From: Flavobacteriales bacterium
GTDB taxonomy: Bacteria > Bacteroidota > Bacteroidia > Flavobacteriales > Schleiferiaceae
Assembly (NCBI GenBank): GCA_002707525.1
Contig: PAND01000004.1
Coordinates: forward strand, 35,746 to 99,745
Reading direction: 5' to 3'
DNA length: 64,000 nucleotides
The notes beneath the pieces were generated by a model. The model saw only the letters and a program-made list of their open reading frames with translations, was not told the DNA's origin and did no database searches. Below, one piece after another: positions 44,766-53,889 of the stretch (within the stretch, counting starts at the first letter, position 1; each line of letters opens with the position of its first letter). Position numbers and translations under genes: made by a program.

Positions 44766-45971
44766 ATGAATGTCAAAACAAGCGAAGTAAACGCGCTGAA
44801 ACTTCAAGGTATAGTTCCTTTTAATATCAATTTTGCGTTGTTAATACTCTTGAGCGCAGGAATACTGATGCATATCCTCTTGATCGGCATTTCTAATGGA
44901 GGTACGCTCATGGCAATTGCGCTTTTTTCGGTGATAATTGGGGGCGGTATAGCACGCCGAATTCATCCTTTAGCTGAGGCCTACTTTGAAACGATAGTTA
45001 TTTGTTTCCTCCTTTATAATTGTTATTATTTCTACGTTGACCTTAATATACTTCCTCTTGTTGGATTAGTTGCCATATTCGTTCAAAGGGTCACCATGTT
45101 CACTTTCAATTTTCGATATATTAGTTTAATATGGTCGATTGTTCTTTATATTCTGCCATTGGCCGTCGCGTCATTAGTAGTAATAGATATTTCACCTCGT
45201 TATCAAATACCATTGCCTAACACATATGAAATGAAGCTAGCAGGGGTTGGTATGCTTTTAATTTCAACTAGTATTTCATTTCAAACGGTTTTTTGGTTTA
45301 GAAAAACTATTAAAAACATTGAAAAGCGTGAATCAAAAGTCAAAGGCTCTTACAAACAAGTACTAGAACTGAATCAAATCTTAAGTCATAACCTAAGAAC
45401 ACCATTGGCCAACGCGCTGGGACAACTGGAAATTGCAGAAAGAACAGATAACTACAAAAAGTATGTCCATCAGGTTAAGAAAGCTCTAGTTGAAGTTACC
45501 GTACAAACATCTAGTGTTAATAACGCTAAAAAGGCGTTTGAAGGAACCAATAATGTTAATGAATTCCTCTTAAAGTGGAAGGAAGTTTACAAACACGAAT
45601 TAGTACAATTCCAATTTCTTGAAAACAAAATCAAATACGAAATGTCAGAAGAAGTTGCAATTGCTCTAGCGGTTTCATTTGATATTTTTGTAAAAAATTC
45701 TTTTGAGGCATCTGCAAATGAGGTAATTATAAAAGTGAAAGAAAAAGCATCTACACTTAAAATCGAGTTATTAGATAATGGCAAGGGAGCTTCACCTCAT
45801 ATCATTGAAATGTTCGGAAAACCTATGACGAGTTTGAAAGAGCACGGGACTGGAATAGGAACTTATCTTGCCCAAAGATTGCTTTTAAGCGCTGGTGTTC
45901 ATGTTAGTTTCTCCAATAGAGAAAATACATCAGGTTTTAAAGTCGGTATAGAGGTTTCACAGATGATTTAA
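44766..45971 (+). CDS. Membrane sensor histidine kinase (paralogue 1)
   Basis: 401 aa. Six N-terminal transmembrane helices (to about residue 180) without an extracellular domain, a short coiled linker, a dimerisation helix with the phospho-acceptor box SHNLRTPLA (His near residue 208), and a HATPase_c domain with N box KNSFEA, G1 LLDNGKGAS and G2 GTGIGTYLAQRLLL. The usual acidic residue after the His is Asn, as in some Bacteroidota kinases. No response regulator is nearby. It is closely similar to the kinase at 46763-47947. Start: ATG 44766, rather than the TTG at 44724. Confidence 0.85.
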   Translation: MNVKTSEVNALKLQGIVPFNINFALLILLSAGILMHILLIGISNGGTLMAIALFSVIIGGGIARRIHPLAEAYFETIVICFLLYNCYYFYVDLNILPLVGLVAIFVQRVTMFTFNFRYISLIWSIVLYILPLAVASLVVIDISPRYQIPLPNTYEMKLAGVGMLLISTSISFQTVFWFRKTIKNIEKRESKVKGSYKQVLELNQILSHNLRTPLANALGQLEIAERTDNYKKYVHQVKKALVEVTVQTSSVNNAKKAFEGTNNVNEFLLKWKEVYKHELVQFQFLENKIKYEMSEEVAIALAVSFDIFVKNSFEASANEVIIKVKEKASTLKIELLDNGKGASPHIIEMFGKPMTSLKEHGTGIGTYLAQRLLLSAGVHVSFSNRENTSGFKVGIEVSQMI

Positions 45972-46007
45972 TCTTTGTTTTTGCGCTAAAAGAAGCTTCA
46001 CTTCTAG

Positions 46008-46673
46008 TTACAATGTTACAGAAAAACCGATATTCTGGCTCGTGGCGGTTTCGAGTTCACTTGTGAGCACTCCTGAAGTAACAATTGGATTTAAACCGTA
46101 GTAATAATACAGGTTCAACGGTCCACGCCCGAATTTTACATATGTACCATATCTAAGTGTGCTAAATCCTCCTAGATTATAGAATTTAACCCGGTATATA
46201 TCTGAGTTGAAGTATGAATATGAATCAGCCAAGTAACCAATTACACCCCCAATATAAAGGCGCGTATACCTTCCCAAATTATTAGATGTAGATCTAAAGC
46301 GGAATTCAATTATACCATCTAAATACTCGGTTGCAAATCTGTTTGAGGCATATTCGCGGTCATTTATAAACCCTATTGATTGCGTTCCATCGGAATCTAC
46401 ATTGACATGCAGATTCCCGTGATAGAAATGTCCGCTGTATCCTATTCCATAAGCAACTCCAAAATGACTAAGTCCTAAATGATGTTCCCTCAGGAATTGC
46501 ATTTCTTGGGAGTTGGCTCGCCATGACGGTATGTAAGACGCATCTGCGCCAACAATCATTAACGAAGACGTATTAAAGGAAATTCCTTCTCCGCGTTCGG
46601 GGATAAATACTTTTTCCTGTGCCTTTGCAGAAAGTAACAAACATAAAAAAAGAGTGACAGCATTAAATTTCAT
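46008..46673 (-). CDS. Outer-membrane beta-barrel-like protein with signal peptide
   Basis: 221 aa. The N terminus MKFNAVTLFLCLLLSAKAQ is a clear signal peptide. The mature part alternates aromatic/Gly-rich strands, such as HFGVAYGIGYSGHFYHGNLHV, IEFRFRSTSNNLGRYTRLYIGG and LRYGTYVKFGRGPLNLYYYYG, and ends in a hydrophobic strand NIGFSVTL, typical of an eight-to-ten strand barrel. No family recognised with confidence (PorT-like barrels are a candidate). It is convergent with the upstream kinase and divergent from the downstream one, so it is flanked by two related kinases. Confidence 0.72.
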   Translation of the reverse strand: MKFNAVTLFLCLLLSAKAQEKVFIPERGEGISFNTSSLMIVGADASYIPSWRANSQEMQFLREHHLGLSHFGVAYGIGYSGHFYHGNLHVNVDSDGTQSIGFINDREYASNRFATEYLDGIIEFRFRSTSNNLGRYTRLYIGGVIGYLADSYSYFNSDIYRVKFYNLGGFSTLRYGTYVKFGRGPLNLYYYYGLNPIVTSGVLTSELETATSQNIGFSVTL

Positions 46674-46762
46674 AATATGTAGAAGCTAGTAAGAGTATCT
46701 CGCTATGAGTTAGTATTATTGTGTTTGTAGAGAATCAATGATTTTAAGAAGGTTAACATAAC

Positions 46763-47947
46763 ATGCAGCCCATAAATAACGTTTTATCATCATGGGACAC
46801 CACAGCTATGACTAAGACTCTTGTTATAGTTGGGGGTATTGTTTTCTCAATTTTGACTTATTTTGACATTTCACCTGGGGGTCTTTTACTTTCAAGCTGC
46901 TTATTAAGTGCCGCAATAATCAATCCATTAACCAAACGAATAAGTCCCGTTTTTGAGGCTTATGTAGATATTGGAACAATTTGTTTTTTCGCATACAACA
47001 GTTATTACTTTTATAAAGATATAAGCCTAATTCTCTTACTCGGTCTTACTGCTTTGTCCGTGATAAGAATAGTCATGCATAGTTTTGTTTTTCGCGGTAA
47101 AAAGCTCTTTTGGACGTTAGGACTTCACCTAATTCCGGTTTCCACAGCTATACTATTTGTGCTTAATATTGAACCTTTTTATTCCATACCCATACCTACA
47201 GAGCAAGAATTACTAGTAATAGGCACAACAACAATTATAGCATTTTCTTTATTATTTATTCAAACCATTGTTGCTTATGTAAACACTCTAAATTATATCG
47301 AATCCAGTAAAGAGGAGGTTTCCTATTCTTATAAACAGGTTCTCGAACTTAATCAGATATTAAACCATAACCTAAGAACTCCACTTGCTACTGCCTTAGG
47401 ACAATTGGAAATAGCTGAAATTCATCTTAAAGAAAATAAACATATTGCAAAAGCTAAAGAGGCTTTGAGTCTGGTGGTAAATCAAACTGCAAGTGTAAAT
47501 AATGCAAAAAAAGCTTTTTATCAGACTACATCGGTGATAGAATTTCTTACAAATTGGAAAGCTCTCTTCAATTATGAGATGGTTGATTTTGAACTTGTAA
47601 AAAATCGGGACAAATATTTATTGACAGAACAAGTAGCTATTGCATTGGCAGTGTCATTAGATGTTTTTAGCCAAAATTCAATAGATGCCAATGCAGATGA
47701 ATTACTGATGCGAATAGAAAGTAAACGCAACAGTCTTCGCATTGATATCACAGATAATGGAGACGGTGCCTCAGAGGAAACTATAGGTTTGTTAGGTAAA
47801 CCCATGACAAGCAGGAAAGAGCATGGGGCGGGTTTAGGAACCTACCTTGCTCAAAGGCTTATAGTTAGTTCGGGAGGTAAGGTTTATTTTTCAAACAGAA
47901 AAAGAGAGAAAGGTTTTAGAGTGATTATAGAAATTTTACCTCGTTAG
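46763..47947 (+). CDS. Membrane sensor histidine kinase (paralogue 2)
   Basis: 394 aa. The same plan as the kinase at 44766-45971: six hydrophobic helices, a linker, the acceptor box NHNLRTPLATALGQLEIAE (His near residue 202), and HATPase_c with SQNSIDA, ITDNGDGAS and GAGLGTYLAQRLIV. Nearly identical boxes (YKQVLELNQIL, ASVNNAKKAF, GKPMTSRKEHG) mark a recent duplication. Start: the ATG at 46763 (MQPINNVL), or the ATG at 46808. There is no receiver domain in the window. Confidence 0.85.
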   Translation: MQPINNVLSSWDTTAMTKTLVIVGGIVFSILTYFDISPGGLLLSSCLLSAAIINPLTKRISPVFEAYVDIGTICFFAYNSYYFYKDISLILLLGLTALSVIRIVMHSFVFRGKKLFWTLGLHLIPVSTAILFVLNIEPFYSIPIPTEQELLVIGTTTIIAFSLLFIQTIVAYVNTLNYIESSKEEVSYSYKQVLELNQILNHNLRTPLATALGQLEIAEIHLKENKHIAKAKEALSLVVNQTASVNNAKKAFYQTTSVIEFLTNWKALFNYEMVDFELVKNRDKYLLTEQVAIALAVSLDVFSQNSIDANADELLMRIESKRNSLRIDITDNGDGASEETIGLLGKPMTSRKEHGAGLGTYLAQRLIVSSGGKVYFSNRKREKGFRVIIEILPR

Positions 47948-47962
47948 ATAGCTTTTATTCCA

Positions 47963-48736
47963 TTATTTAATACTGAGGTGAATTGGCGCAAAACCTTCCA
48001 TTACCAACCTGATATCATCTCCTTGTTCTACGGATAACATTGGCCCTAAAGCGCCCGATAAAAGCACTTCGCCTTTATGAAGGACCTCTCCTTGGGAGCA
48101 CATTTTCTGTGCAAGCCATAGCGCAGCATTTAATGGATTATCCATGCACGCTCTGCCATTCCCTTGACTACAGATTTCTCCGTTTTTATATAGAGCTATT
48201 GAAACATTTGCGGGATTCAATTCTTCAATTGTTTTAGAGTCATCCCCTAATATAAAGTGCGATCCTGAAGCATTGTCCGCAATCGTATCCGAAATCTGAA
48301 TATCCCAATCTTCCACTCTTGAATCTACAATCTCAATAGACGCCTTGACCTCAGCTATTGCGTCCACCAAAATATCCATACTTAGATTATTACTAGTAAT
48401 ATCCTTACCCAAAATAAATGCCAATTCTCCCTCTACTTTAGGAAGTATGAGCCTTGAGCTGTCTATGCTCTTAGAATTAGAAACATCCATGGTATCAAAT
48501 AAAATCCCATAATCTGGTTGATCAACGCCAAGCTGTCTCTGAACCGCAAAGGATGTAAGACCTATCTTCTTACCTACTACCTTTTCACCTCTTGCTTTAC
48601 GCAAACCAACAAGCTCTTTTTGAATGGTATAAGCGGCATCAATGTCGTTATTGATGAGGCCTCTTAGTGGGCTTATGCTTTGTCCTGAATTTAACGCGTC
48701 AAACAATTGTTTGCCGAGGTCTTGATACAATGACAT
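47963..48736 (-). CDS. 2-keto-4-pentenoate hydratase/4-oxalocrotonate decarboxylase family protein
   Basis: 257 aa. FAH-superfamily enzyme of the MhpD/DmpE/XylI type: GKKIGLTSFAVQRQLGVDQPDYGILFDTM, the metal-site Glu in LPKVEGELAFILG and the Glu in EVKASIEIVDSRVEDW. Either hydrates 2-oxopent-4-enoate or decarboxylates 4-oxalocrotonate in meta-cleavage of aromatic rings. The ATG at 48736 (MSLYQDLGK) gives the family length; an earlier start is unsupported. It is divergent from the homogentisate operon across 71 bp and converges on the kinase with a 15-bp gap. Confidence 0.82.
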   Translation of the reverse strand: MSLYQDLGKQLFDALNSGQSISPLRGLINNDIDAAYTIQKELVGLRKARGEKVVGKKIGLTSFAVQRQLGVDQPDYGILFDTMDVSNSKSIDSSRLILPKVEGELAFILGKDITSNNLSMDILVDAIAEVKASIEIVDSRVEDWDIQISDTIADNASGSHFILGDDSKTIEELNPANVSIALYKNGEICSQGNGRACMDNPLNAALWLAQKMCSQGEVLHKGEVLLSGALGPMLSVEQGDDIRLVMEGFAPIHLSIK

Positions 48737-48766
48737 TTGTAAGGATTTAACTCCTCTAAAGTAGTG

Positions 48767-48774
48767 TATATTTG
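48767..48774 (+). promoter_or_regulatory. Promoter -7 box for hmgA-hppD-fahA
   Basis: TATATTTG matches TAnnTTTG, 33 bp before the hmgA ATG, in the 71-bp divergent spacer. No -33 box at standard spacing. Confidence 0.5.
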
Positions 48775-48807
48775 TAGGGAACCTGCACAAACTAAAGAGT
48801 CATTCCT

Positions 48808-49965
48808 ATGCCGTTTTATCAAAAGCAAGGACAATTCCCTCATAAGCGCCACACTCAATTTCGTAAAGAAAACGGCAGCTTGTTTCATGAAGAACTATTT
48901 GGAACTATTGGCTTTGACGGTATGTCGTCATTGTTATATCATGTTCATCCACCTACAATGGTCAAAGAAGTTGGGTTGAGTAGCAGTATAGCGCCAAAAA
49001 TCGCAGTAGATACAAACATGAAGGCATACAGGTTCAAAGGATTTGATGTCAAACCTGCTGAGGATTATTTAGAAAGTCGTGTTCCTGTGCTCACCAATAA
49101 AGACTGTACCATTTCATTAGCAGCACCAACCTCTTCAATGAGCAAGTACTTTTATAAAAATGCACAAAATGATGAAGTTGTTTTTGTGCACGAAGGAAGC
49201 GGTACGTTAAAAACTCAATTTGGAGATTTAGTTTTTAAGGATGGTGACTATCTGGTCATCCCTAGAGGGATGATACAACAGTTCCAATTCACAGACTCTA
49301 ATAATAGGTTATTAATAATAGAAAGCAGTCATCCAATCTATACACCAAAGCGATATCGCAATTGGTTTGGACAATTACTTGAGCATAGCCCCTATTGTGA
49401 ACGTGATATTCGAACGCCTGAACTAACACCGGCCAAGGATGAAATAGGCGATTTCACCATCAAAGTAAAAAAAGAAGAAATGTTGCATTCATATATGTAT
49501 GCCACACACCCTTTTGATGTAGTTGGATGGGACGGATTTAACTATCCCTATGCATTTAGCATTCATGACTTTGAACCTATTACAGGCAGAGTTCACCAAC
49601 CCCCGCCCGTACATCAAACATTTGAGACAAAAGCTTTTGTGATTTGTTCATTTGTACCTAGACTATACGATTACCATCCGCAATCCATACCGGCTCCATA
49701 CAATCATAGTAATATTGATTCAGATGAAGTACTCTACTATGTAGACGGTGATTTTATGTCGCGAAACAATATTGGAAGAGGACAGATCACTCTTCATCCC
49801 TCAGGGATACCGCATGGTCCGCATCCTGGAACCTATGAGGCAAGTATTGGGAAAAAAGAAACCTTAGAACTAGCCGTAATGGTGGACACATTTGCACCTT
49901 TAAAAATCACTGAACAAGCCCTTAACTTGGATGCCGGTGACTATCATAAGAGTTGGATTAAATAA
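48808..49965 (+). CDS. hmgA: Homogentisate 1,2-dioxygenase
   Basis: 385 aa. Opens the ring of homogentisate to maleylacetoacetate with a non-heme Fe(II). Cupin fold; the metal region has HSNIDSDEVLYYVDGDFM and HPSGIPHGPHPG, holding His and Glu ligands at the C-terminal domain, and VHQPPPVHQTFE upstream. It is of the shorter type (about 385 aa) compared with the 430-440 aa proteobacterial and human enzymes. It begins an operon with hppD and fahA. The ATG at 48808 is chosen. Confidence 0.9.
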   Translation: MPFYQKQGQFPHKRHTQFRKENGSLFHEELFGTIGFDGMSSLLYHVHPPTMVKEVGLSSSIAPKIAVDTNMKAYRFKGFDVKPAEDYLESRVPVLTNKDCTISLAAPTSSMSKYFYKNAQNDEVVFVHEGSGTLKTQFGDLVFKDGDYLVIPRGMIQQFQFTDSNNRLLIIESSHPIYTPKRYRNWFGQLLEHSPYCERDIRTPELTPAKDEIGDFTIKVKKEEMLHSYMYATHPFDVVGWDGFNYPYAFSIHDFEPITGRVHQPPPVHQTFETKAFVICSFVPRLYDYHPQSIPAPYNHSNIDSDEVLYYVDGDFMSRNNIGRGQITLHPSGIPHGPHPGTYEASIGKKETLELAVMVDTFAPLKITEQALNLDAGDYHKSWIK

Positions 49966-49974
49966 CCTATCAGA

Positions 49975-51099
49975 ATGACAAACATATTGCCCAAACAATA
50001 CACAGATGCTAAAGATTTCCTGGAGCTTTGGGGCACCGACCACGTGGAAATTTATGTAGGAAACGCGAAGCAAAGCGCCTATTACTTTAAAACTGCTTTT
50101 GGTTTTCAGGAAGTAGCGTATGCCGGATTAGAAACAGGTGTAACAGACCGTACCTCATATGTGCTTCAACAAGATAAAATCCGATTGGTCATTACCTCTT
50201 CTTTGGTAAAAGACAGCACCATAAATGAGCACCTAAACGAGCACGGCGACGGAGTAAAAATTGTTGCGCTCTGGGTACCCGATGCAACAAAGGCATTTAG
50301 CGAGACAACCTCCCGAGGGGCTCGTCCTTACCAAAAACCACAGGTTATTGAAGATACAAATGGAAAAGTAGTAACCTCAGGAATTTACACCTATGGAGAA
50401 ACCATTCATTTGTTTGTTGAACGGGATGACTACAAAGGACCTTTTCTTCCCGGCTATGTTGCACGCAAACCTCAATACCAACCTTCAGGCGTAGGATTAA
50501 AATACATAGACCATATGGTGGGTAATGTAGATTGGGGACAAATGAATACCTGGGTAAAATTCTATGCAGAAGTCATGGGGTTTTCACAAATCATCTCGTT
50601 TGATGATAAAGATATCTCTACGGAATATACTGCACTAATGTCCAAGGTAATGTCCAATGGCAATGGTAGAATTAAGTTTCCTATAAATGAACCGGCAGAA
50701 GGGAAAAAACGTTCTCAAATTGAAGAGTATATTGACTTTTACAATGGTGCTGGAGTGCAACATTTAGCGCTTGCAACTGATAATATCATACATACCATTC
50801 ACGAACTTCGTGCAAGAGGTGTTGAATTTTTAGACGTCCCGGATACATATTATAATGACTTGAAAGACCGAGTCGGTGCTATAGAGGAGGATATGGAAGT
50901 CCTCAAGAAATATAAGATTCTCGTGGACCGAGATGATGAAGGGTATTTGTTACAACTATTTACAAGACCTCTAATGGATAGACCAACAGTCTTTATTGAA
51001 ATCATTCAACGAAAAGGCGCAACAAGTTTTGGAAAAGGTAATTTCAAAGCACTATTTGAGGCTATTGAAAGAGAACAAGAACAAAGAGGTACACTTTAA
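49975..51099 (+). CDS. hppD: 4-Hydroxyphenylpyruvate dioxygenase
   Basis: 374 aa. Turns 4-hydroxyphenylpyruvate into homogentisate. Two VOC domains: the first from TDHVEIYVGNAKQSAYYFKT, the second with the iron ligands His in YIDHMVGNVDWGQMN, His in GVQHLALATDN and Glu in VFIEIIQRKGATSFGKGNFKAL. The C-terminal helix that gates the active site is present. Gap to hmgA is 9 bp. Confidence 0.96.
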   Translation: MTNILPKQYTDAKDFLELWGTDHVEIYVGNAKQSAYYFKTAFGFQEVAYAGLETGVTDRTSYVLQQDKIRLVITSSLVKDSTINEHLNEHGDGVKIVALWVPDATKAFSETTSRGARPYQKPQVIEDTNGKVVTSGIYTYGETIHLFVERDDYKGPFLPGYVARKPQYQPSGVGLKYIDHMVGNVDWGQMNTWVKFYAEVMGFSQIISFDDKDISTEYTALMSKVMSNGNGRIKFPINEPAEGKKRSQIEEYIDFYNGAGVQHLALATDNIIHTIHELRARGVEFLDVPDTYYNDLKDRVGAIEEDMEVLKKYKILVDRDDEGYLLQLFTRPLMDRPTVFIEIIQRKGATSFGKGNFKALFEAIEREQEQRGTL

Positions 51100-51119
51100 C
51101 CTAAACATATAAGGATTTC

Positions 51120-52400
51120 ATGAACCTATTAGCAAACGACCCTTCTAGAAAGAGCTGGCTTCCTGTGCCGTCAGGATCCGATTTCCCGATTCAAAATTTA
51201 CCCTTTGGTGTATTCATCCCAGAGGACGATATTATCACTACCGGAACAAGAATCGGAGACACTGCCATTGACTTAAGCGTATTACATCAGCTAGGATATT
51301 TTGAAGGCATAGACCTTCCAGATGATGTTTTCTTGCAAGACACACTTAATGATTTTATTGCACTAGGACGCCCCATATGGAGGTCCGTTCGCAATAGATT
51401 AGCTGAAATCTTTGATTACGCAAATACTACTATCAAGAACAACATTGCCCATCAAAACAAAGCGTTATTTCCAGTCAGTCAAGTACAGATGTTAATGCCT
51501 GTATATGTGCAAGACTATACGGATTTCTATAGTTCTATTGAGCATGCTACTAACGTTGGAAAGATGTTTAGAGATCCAGAAAATGCCTTGCTACCCAATT
51601 GGAAGCATATTCCTGTGGGCTACCATGGAAGAAGTTCTTCTATTGTAATTAGTGGAGTGGACCTTCATCGTCCTAAAGGACAACGCATGGCACCCGGGGC
51701 AAATACCCCTACTTTTGGACCAAGTATACGAATGGACTTTGAATTAGAGTTGGCGTTTATTACCGGCGAAGGGAAACCAATGGGTAACAGAATACAAGCA
51801 AACGAAGCAGACGAATACATCTTCGGAATGGTTCTTTTTAACGACTGGAGTGCACGTGATATTCAAAAATGGGAATATGTGCCGCTTGGACCTTTCCTTG
51901 GAAAGAGTTTTGGTTCAAGTATCAGTCCTTGGGTGGTAACCAAGGATGCGCTAGAACCATTCAAGGTGAGTGGGCCTCTTCAAGACCCTCCAGTGCTTCC
52001 TTATTTACAGACAGAAGGAGAAAATAATTATGATATTAAGTTAGAAGTAGAATTAACTCCGGACGGAAAGAAAGGTACCGTGATTTCCAAGTCCAACTAT
52101 AAATACATGTATTGGAATCAGTGTCAGCAATTGGCTCACCACACTGTAAACGGATGTAATATTAACGCCGGGGATATGATGGCTTCAGGTACAATCTCTG
52201 GTACATCAAAAGATAGTTATGGGTCTATGCTCGAATTAAGTTGGGCAGGTAAAGAGCCTATCACCTTAGATACCGGCGAGCGCAGGACTTTTATTGAAGA
52301 CGGCGATACCGTCACAATGAGAGGACACTGTGATAACGGAGAAATCCGGATTGGTTTTGGAGAAGTTAGTTCCACGCTCCTTCCTGCTATTGATGATTAA
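51120..52400 (+). CDS. fahA: Fumarylacetoacetase
   Basis: 426 aa. Cleaves fumarylacetoacetate to fumarate and acetoacetate, the last step of tyrosine breakdown. The N-terminal SH3-like domain is followed by the FAH domain with PVGYHGRSSSIVISG, the metal-site Glu pair in FELELAFITGEGKPMG, and FNDWSARDIQKWEYVPLGPFLGKS. Normal length. The genes for homogentisate dioxygenase and 4-hydroxyphenylpyruvate dioxygenase precede it; CoA-transferase genes follow after a 79-bp spacer. Confidence 0.96.
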   Translation: MNLLANDPSRKSWLPVPSGSDFPIQNLPFGVFIPEDDIITTGTRIGDTAIDLSVLHQLGYFEGIDLPDDVFLQDTLNDFIALGRPIWRSVRNRLAEIFDYANTTIKNNIAHQNKALFPVSQVQMLMPVYVQDYTDFYSSIEHATNVGKMFRDPENALLPNWKHIPVGYHGRSSSIVISGVDLHRPKGQRMAPGANTPTFGPSIRMDFELELAFITGEGKPMGNRIQANEADEYIFGMVLFNDWSARDIQKWEYVPLGPFLGKSFGSSISPWVVTKDALEPFKVSGPLQDPPVLPYLQTEGENNYDIKLEVELTPDGKKGTVISKSNYKYMYWNQCQQLAHHTVNGCNINAGDMMASGTISGTSKDSYGSMLELSWAGKEPITLDTGERRTFIEDGDTVTMRGHCDNGEIRIGFGEVSSTLLPAIDD

Positions 52401-52479
52401 TATTCAACATTAGCTTTTCCAAAAACAGCGTTAAAAGGCCTTTTTTCTTAACTTTTAGTCGACCATAATAATCCAATCT

Positions 52480-53199
52480 ATGTCACAGAATAATTACATC
52501 TCCAAGGTAATAGCAGATGCTCATGAAGCGCTAGAAGGTTTGGAAGATAATATGACCGTAATGTTTGGCGGATTTGGACTTTGCGGTATTCCGGAAAATT
52601 CAATTGCTGCTATCCGAGATAAAGGTACTTCAGGAATCACGTGTATTTCAAATAATGCAGGAGTAGACGATTTTGGACTAGGTTTATTGTTGCATACTAG
52701 GCAAATAAAAAAAATGATTGCCTCCTATGTGGGCGAAAACGATGAATTTGAACGCCAAATGCTCAGTGGTGAGCTTGAAGTGGACCTTGTCCCTCAAGGG
52801 ACATTGGCCGAACGCTGCAGGGCGGCAGGTGCAGGTATTCCCGCGTTTTTCACTCCAGCAGGGTACGGCACTGAAGTAGCAGAAGGCAAAGAAGTTCGAA
52901 TATTTGACGGGAAGCCACATATTTTAGAACATGCCTTTCATGCACCTTTTGCTTTTGTTAAAGCGTGGAAGGGTGATAAGGCAGGGAACCTAATCTTTAA
53001 AGGGACTGCACGCAACTTTAACCCTATGATGGCCATGGCTGGAAAAACCACAGTTGTAGAGGTAGAAGAACTAGTCGAAGTAGGAGAACTTGATCCAAAT
53101 AGCATTCATGTGCCAGGAATTTTTGTTCAGCGCATATTTGAAGGAAAGGGCTATGAAAAAAGAATTGAACAACGCACTATTCGTGCAAAAGTTGAATAA
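52480..53199 (+). CDS. scoA: Succinyl-CoA:3-oxoacid CoA-transferase subunit A
   Basis: 239 aa. With subunit B, moves CoA from succinyl-CoA to acetoacetate, producing acetoacetyl-CoA. Conserved segments are [43 protein letters not shown] and [25 protein letters not shown]. Its place after fumarylacetoacetase suits use of the acetoacetate formed there. The B gene starts 2 bp after it. Confidence 0.95.
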   Translation: MSQNNYISKVIADAHEALEGLEDNMTVMFGGFGLCGIPENSIAAIRDKGTSGITCISNNAGVDDFGLGLLLHTRQIKKMIASYVGENDEFERQMLSGELEVDLVPQGTLAERCRAAGAGIPAFFTPAGYGTEVAEGKEVRIFDGKPHILEHAFHAPFAFVKAWKGDKAGNLIFKGTARNFNPMMAMAGKTTVVEVEELVEVGELDPNSIHVPGIFVQRIFEGKGYEKRIEQRTIRAKVE

Positions 53200-53201
53200 C
53201 T

Positions 53202-53861
53202 ATGGGGTTGAATAAGGATCAAATTGCTCAGCGAATAGCACAGGAACTGCAAAACGGTTGGTATGTGAATTTAGGTATTGGTATCCCCACTTTAGTAGCC
53301 AATCATATACCACAAGGAATTAATATAGAATTCCAAAGTGAGAACGGTATTTTGGGCATGGGTCCCTTTCCTATCGAAGGTGACGAAGATGCAGATTTAA
53401 TCAATGCTGGAAAGCAAACTATAACAGCTTTACCTGGTGCCTCTTTCTTTTCTAGCGCAACAAGCTTTGCCATGATTCGCGGACAACACGTTCAGCTCAC
53501 GGTTTTGGGCGCAATGGAGGTGAGCGACAGTGGAGACATTGCCAATTGGAAGATTCCAGGTAGAATGGTAAAAGGTATGGGTGGGGCAATGGACCTAGTG
53601 GCCTCTGCAGATAATATCATTGTTGCCATGCAGCATACGAATAGACGTGGGGAAAGCAAATTACTCCCTTCTTGTTCCCTTCCCCTAACTGGTGTAGCCT
53701 GCGTGAAGAAAATAGTTACAGATTTAGCTGTTCTAGAAATACATCCTGATAGAGGTTTTGTGCTACTTGAAAAGGCCCCAGGAGTATCCGTACAAGAAAT
53801 TCAAGAGAAAACTGCAGGACGCTTGTTCGTGGAAGGCGAGATACCTGAAATGAGGCTATAG
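53202..53861 (+). CDS. scoB: Succinyl-CoA:3-oxoacid CoA-transferase subunit B
   Basis: 219 aa. Carries the catalytic Glu in [13 protein letters not shown], preceded by [15 protein letters not shown]. It also has [32 protein letters not shown] and [12 protein letters not shown]. It pairs with the preceding gene in the usual A-B order and length. The gene ends 28 bp before the convergent tolC-like gene. Confidence 0.95.
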   Translation: MGLNKDQIAQRIAQELQNGWYVNLGIGIPTLVANHIPQGINIEFQSENGILGMGPFPIEGDEDADLINAGKQTITALPGASFFSSATSFAMIRGQHVQLTVLGAMEVSDSGDIANWKIPGRMVKGMGGAMDLVASADNIIVAMQHTNRRGESKLLPSCSLPLTGVACVKKIVTDLAVLEIHPDRGFVLLEKAPGVSVQEIQEKTAGRLFVEGEIPEMRL

Positions 53862-53889
53862 CGAACGTCTTATTAGAATTGTAGAAGAT

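Noticed and set aside
52434-52452. AAAAGGCCTTTTTT as a terminator after fahA
   Set aside because: The palindrome is too short and has no loop; fahA and scoA may be co-transcribed.
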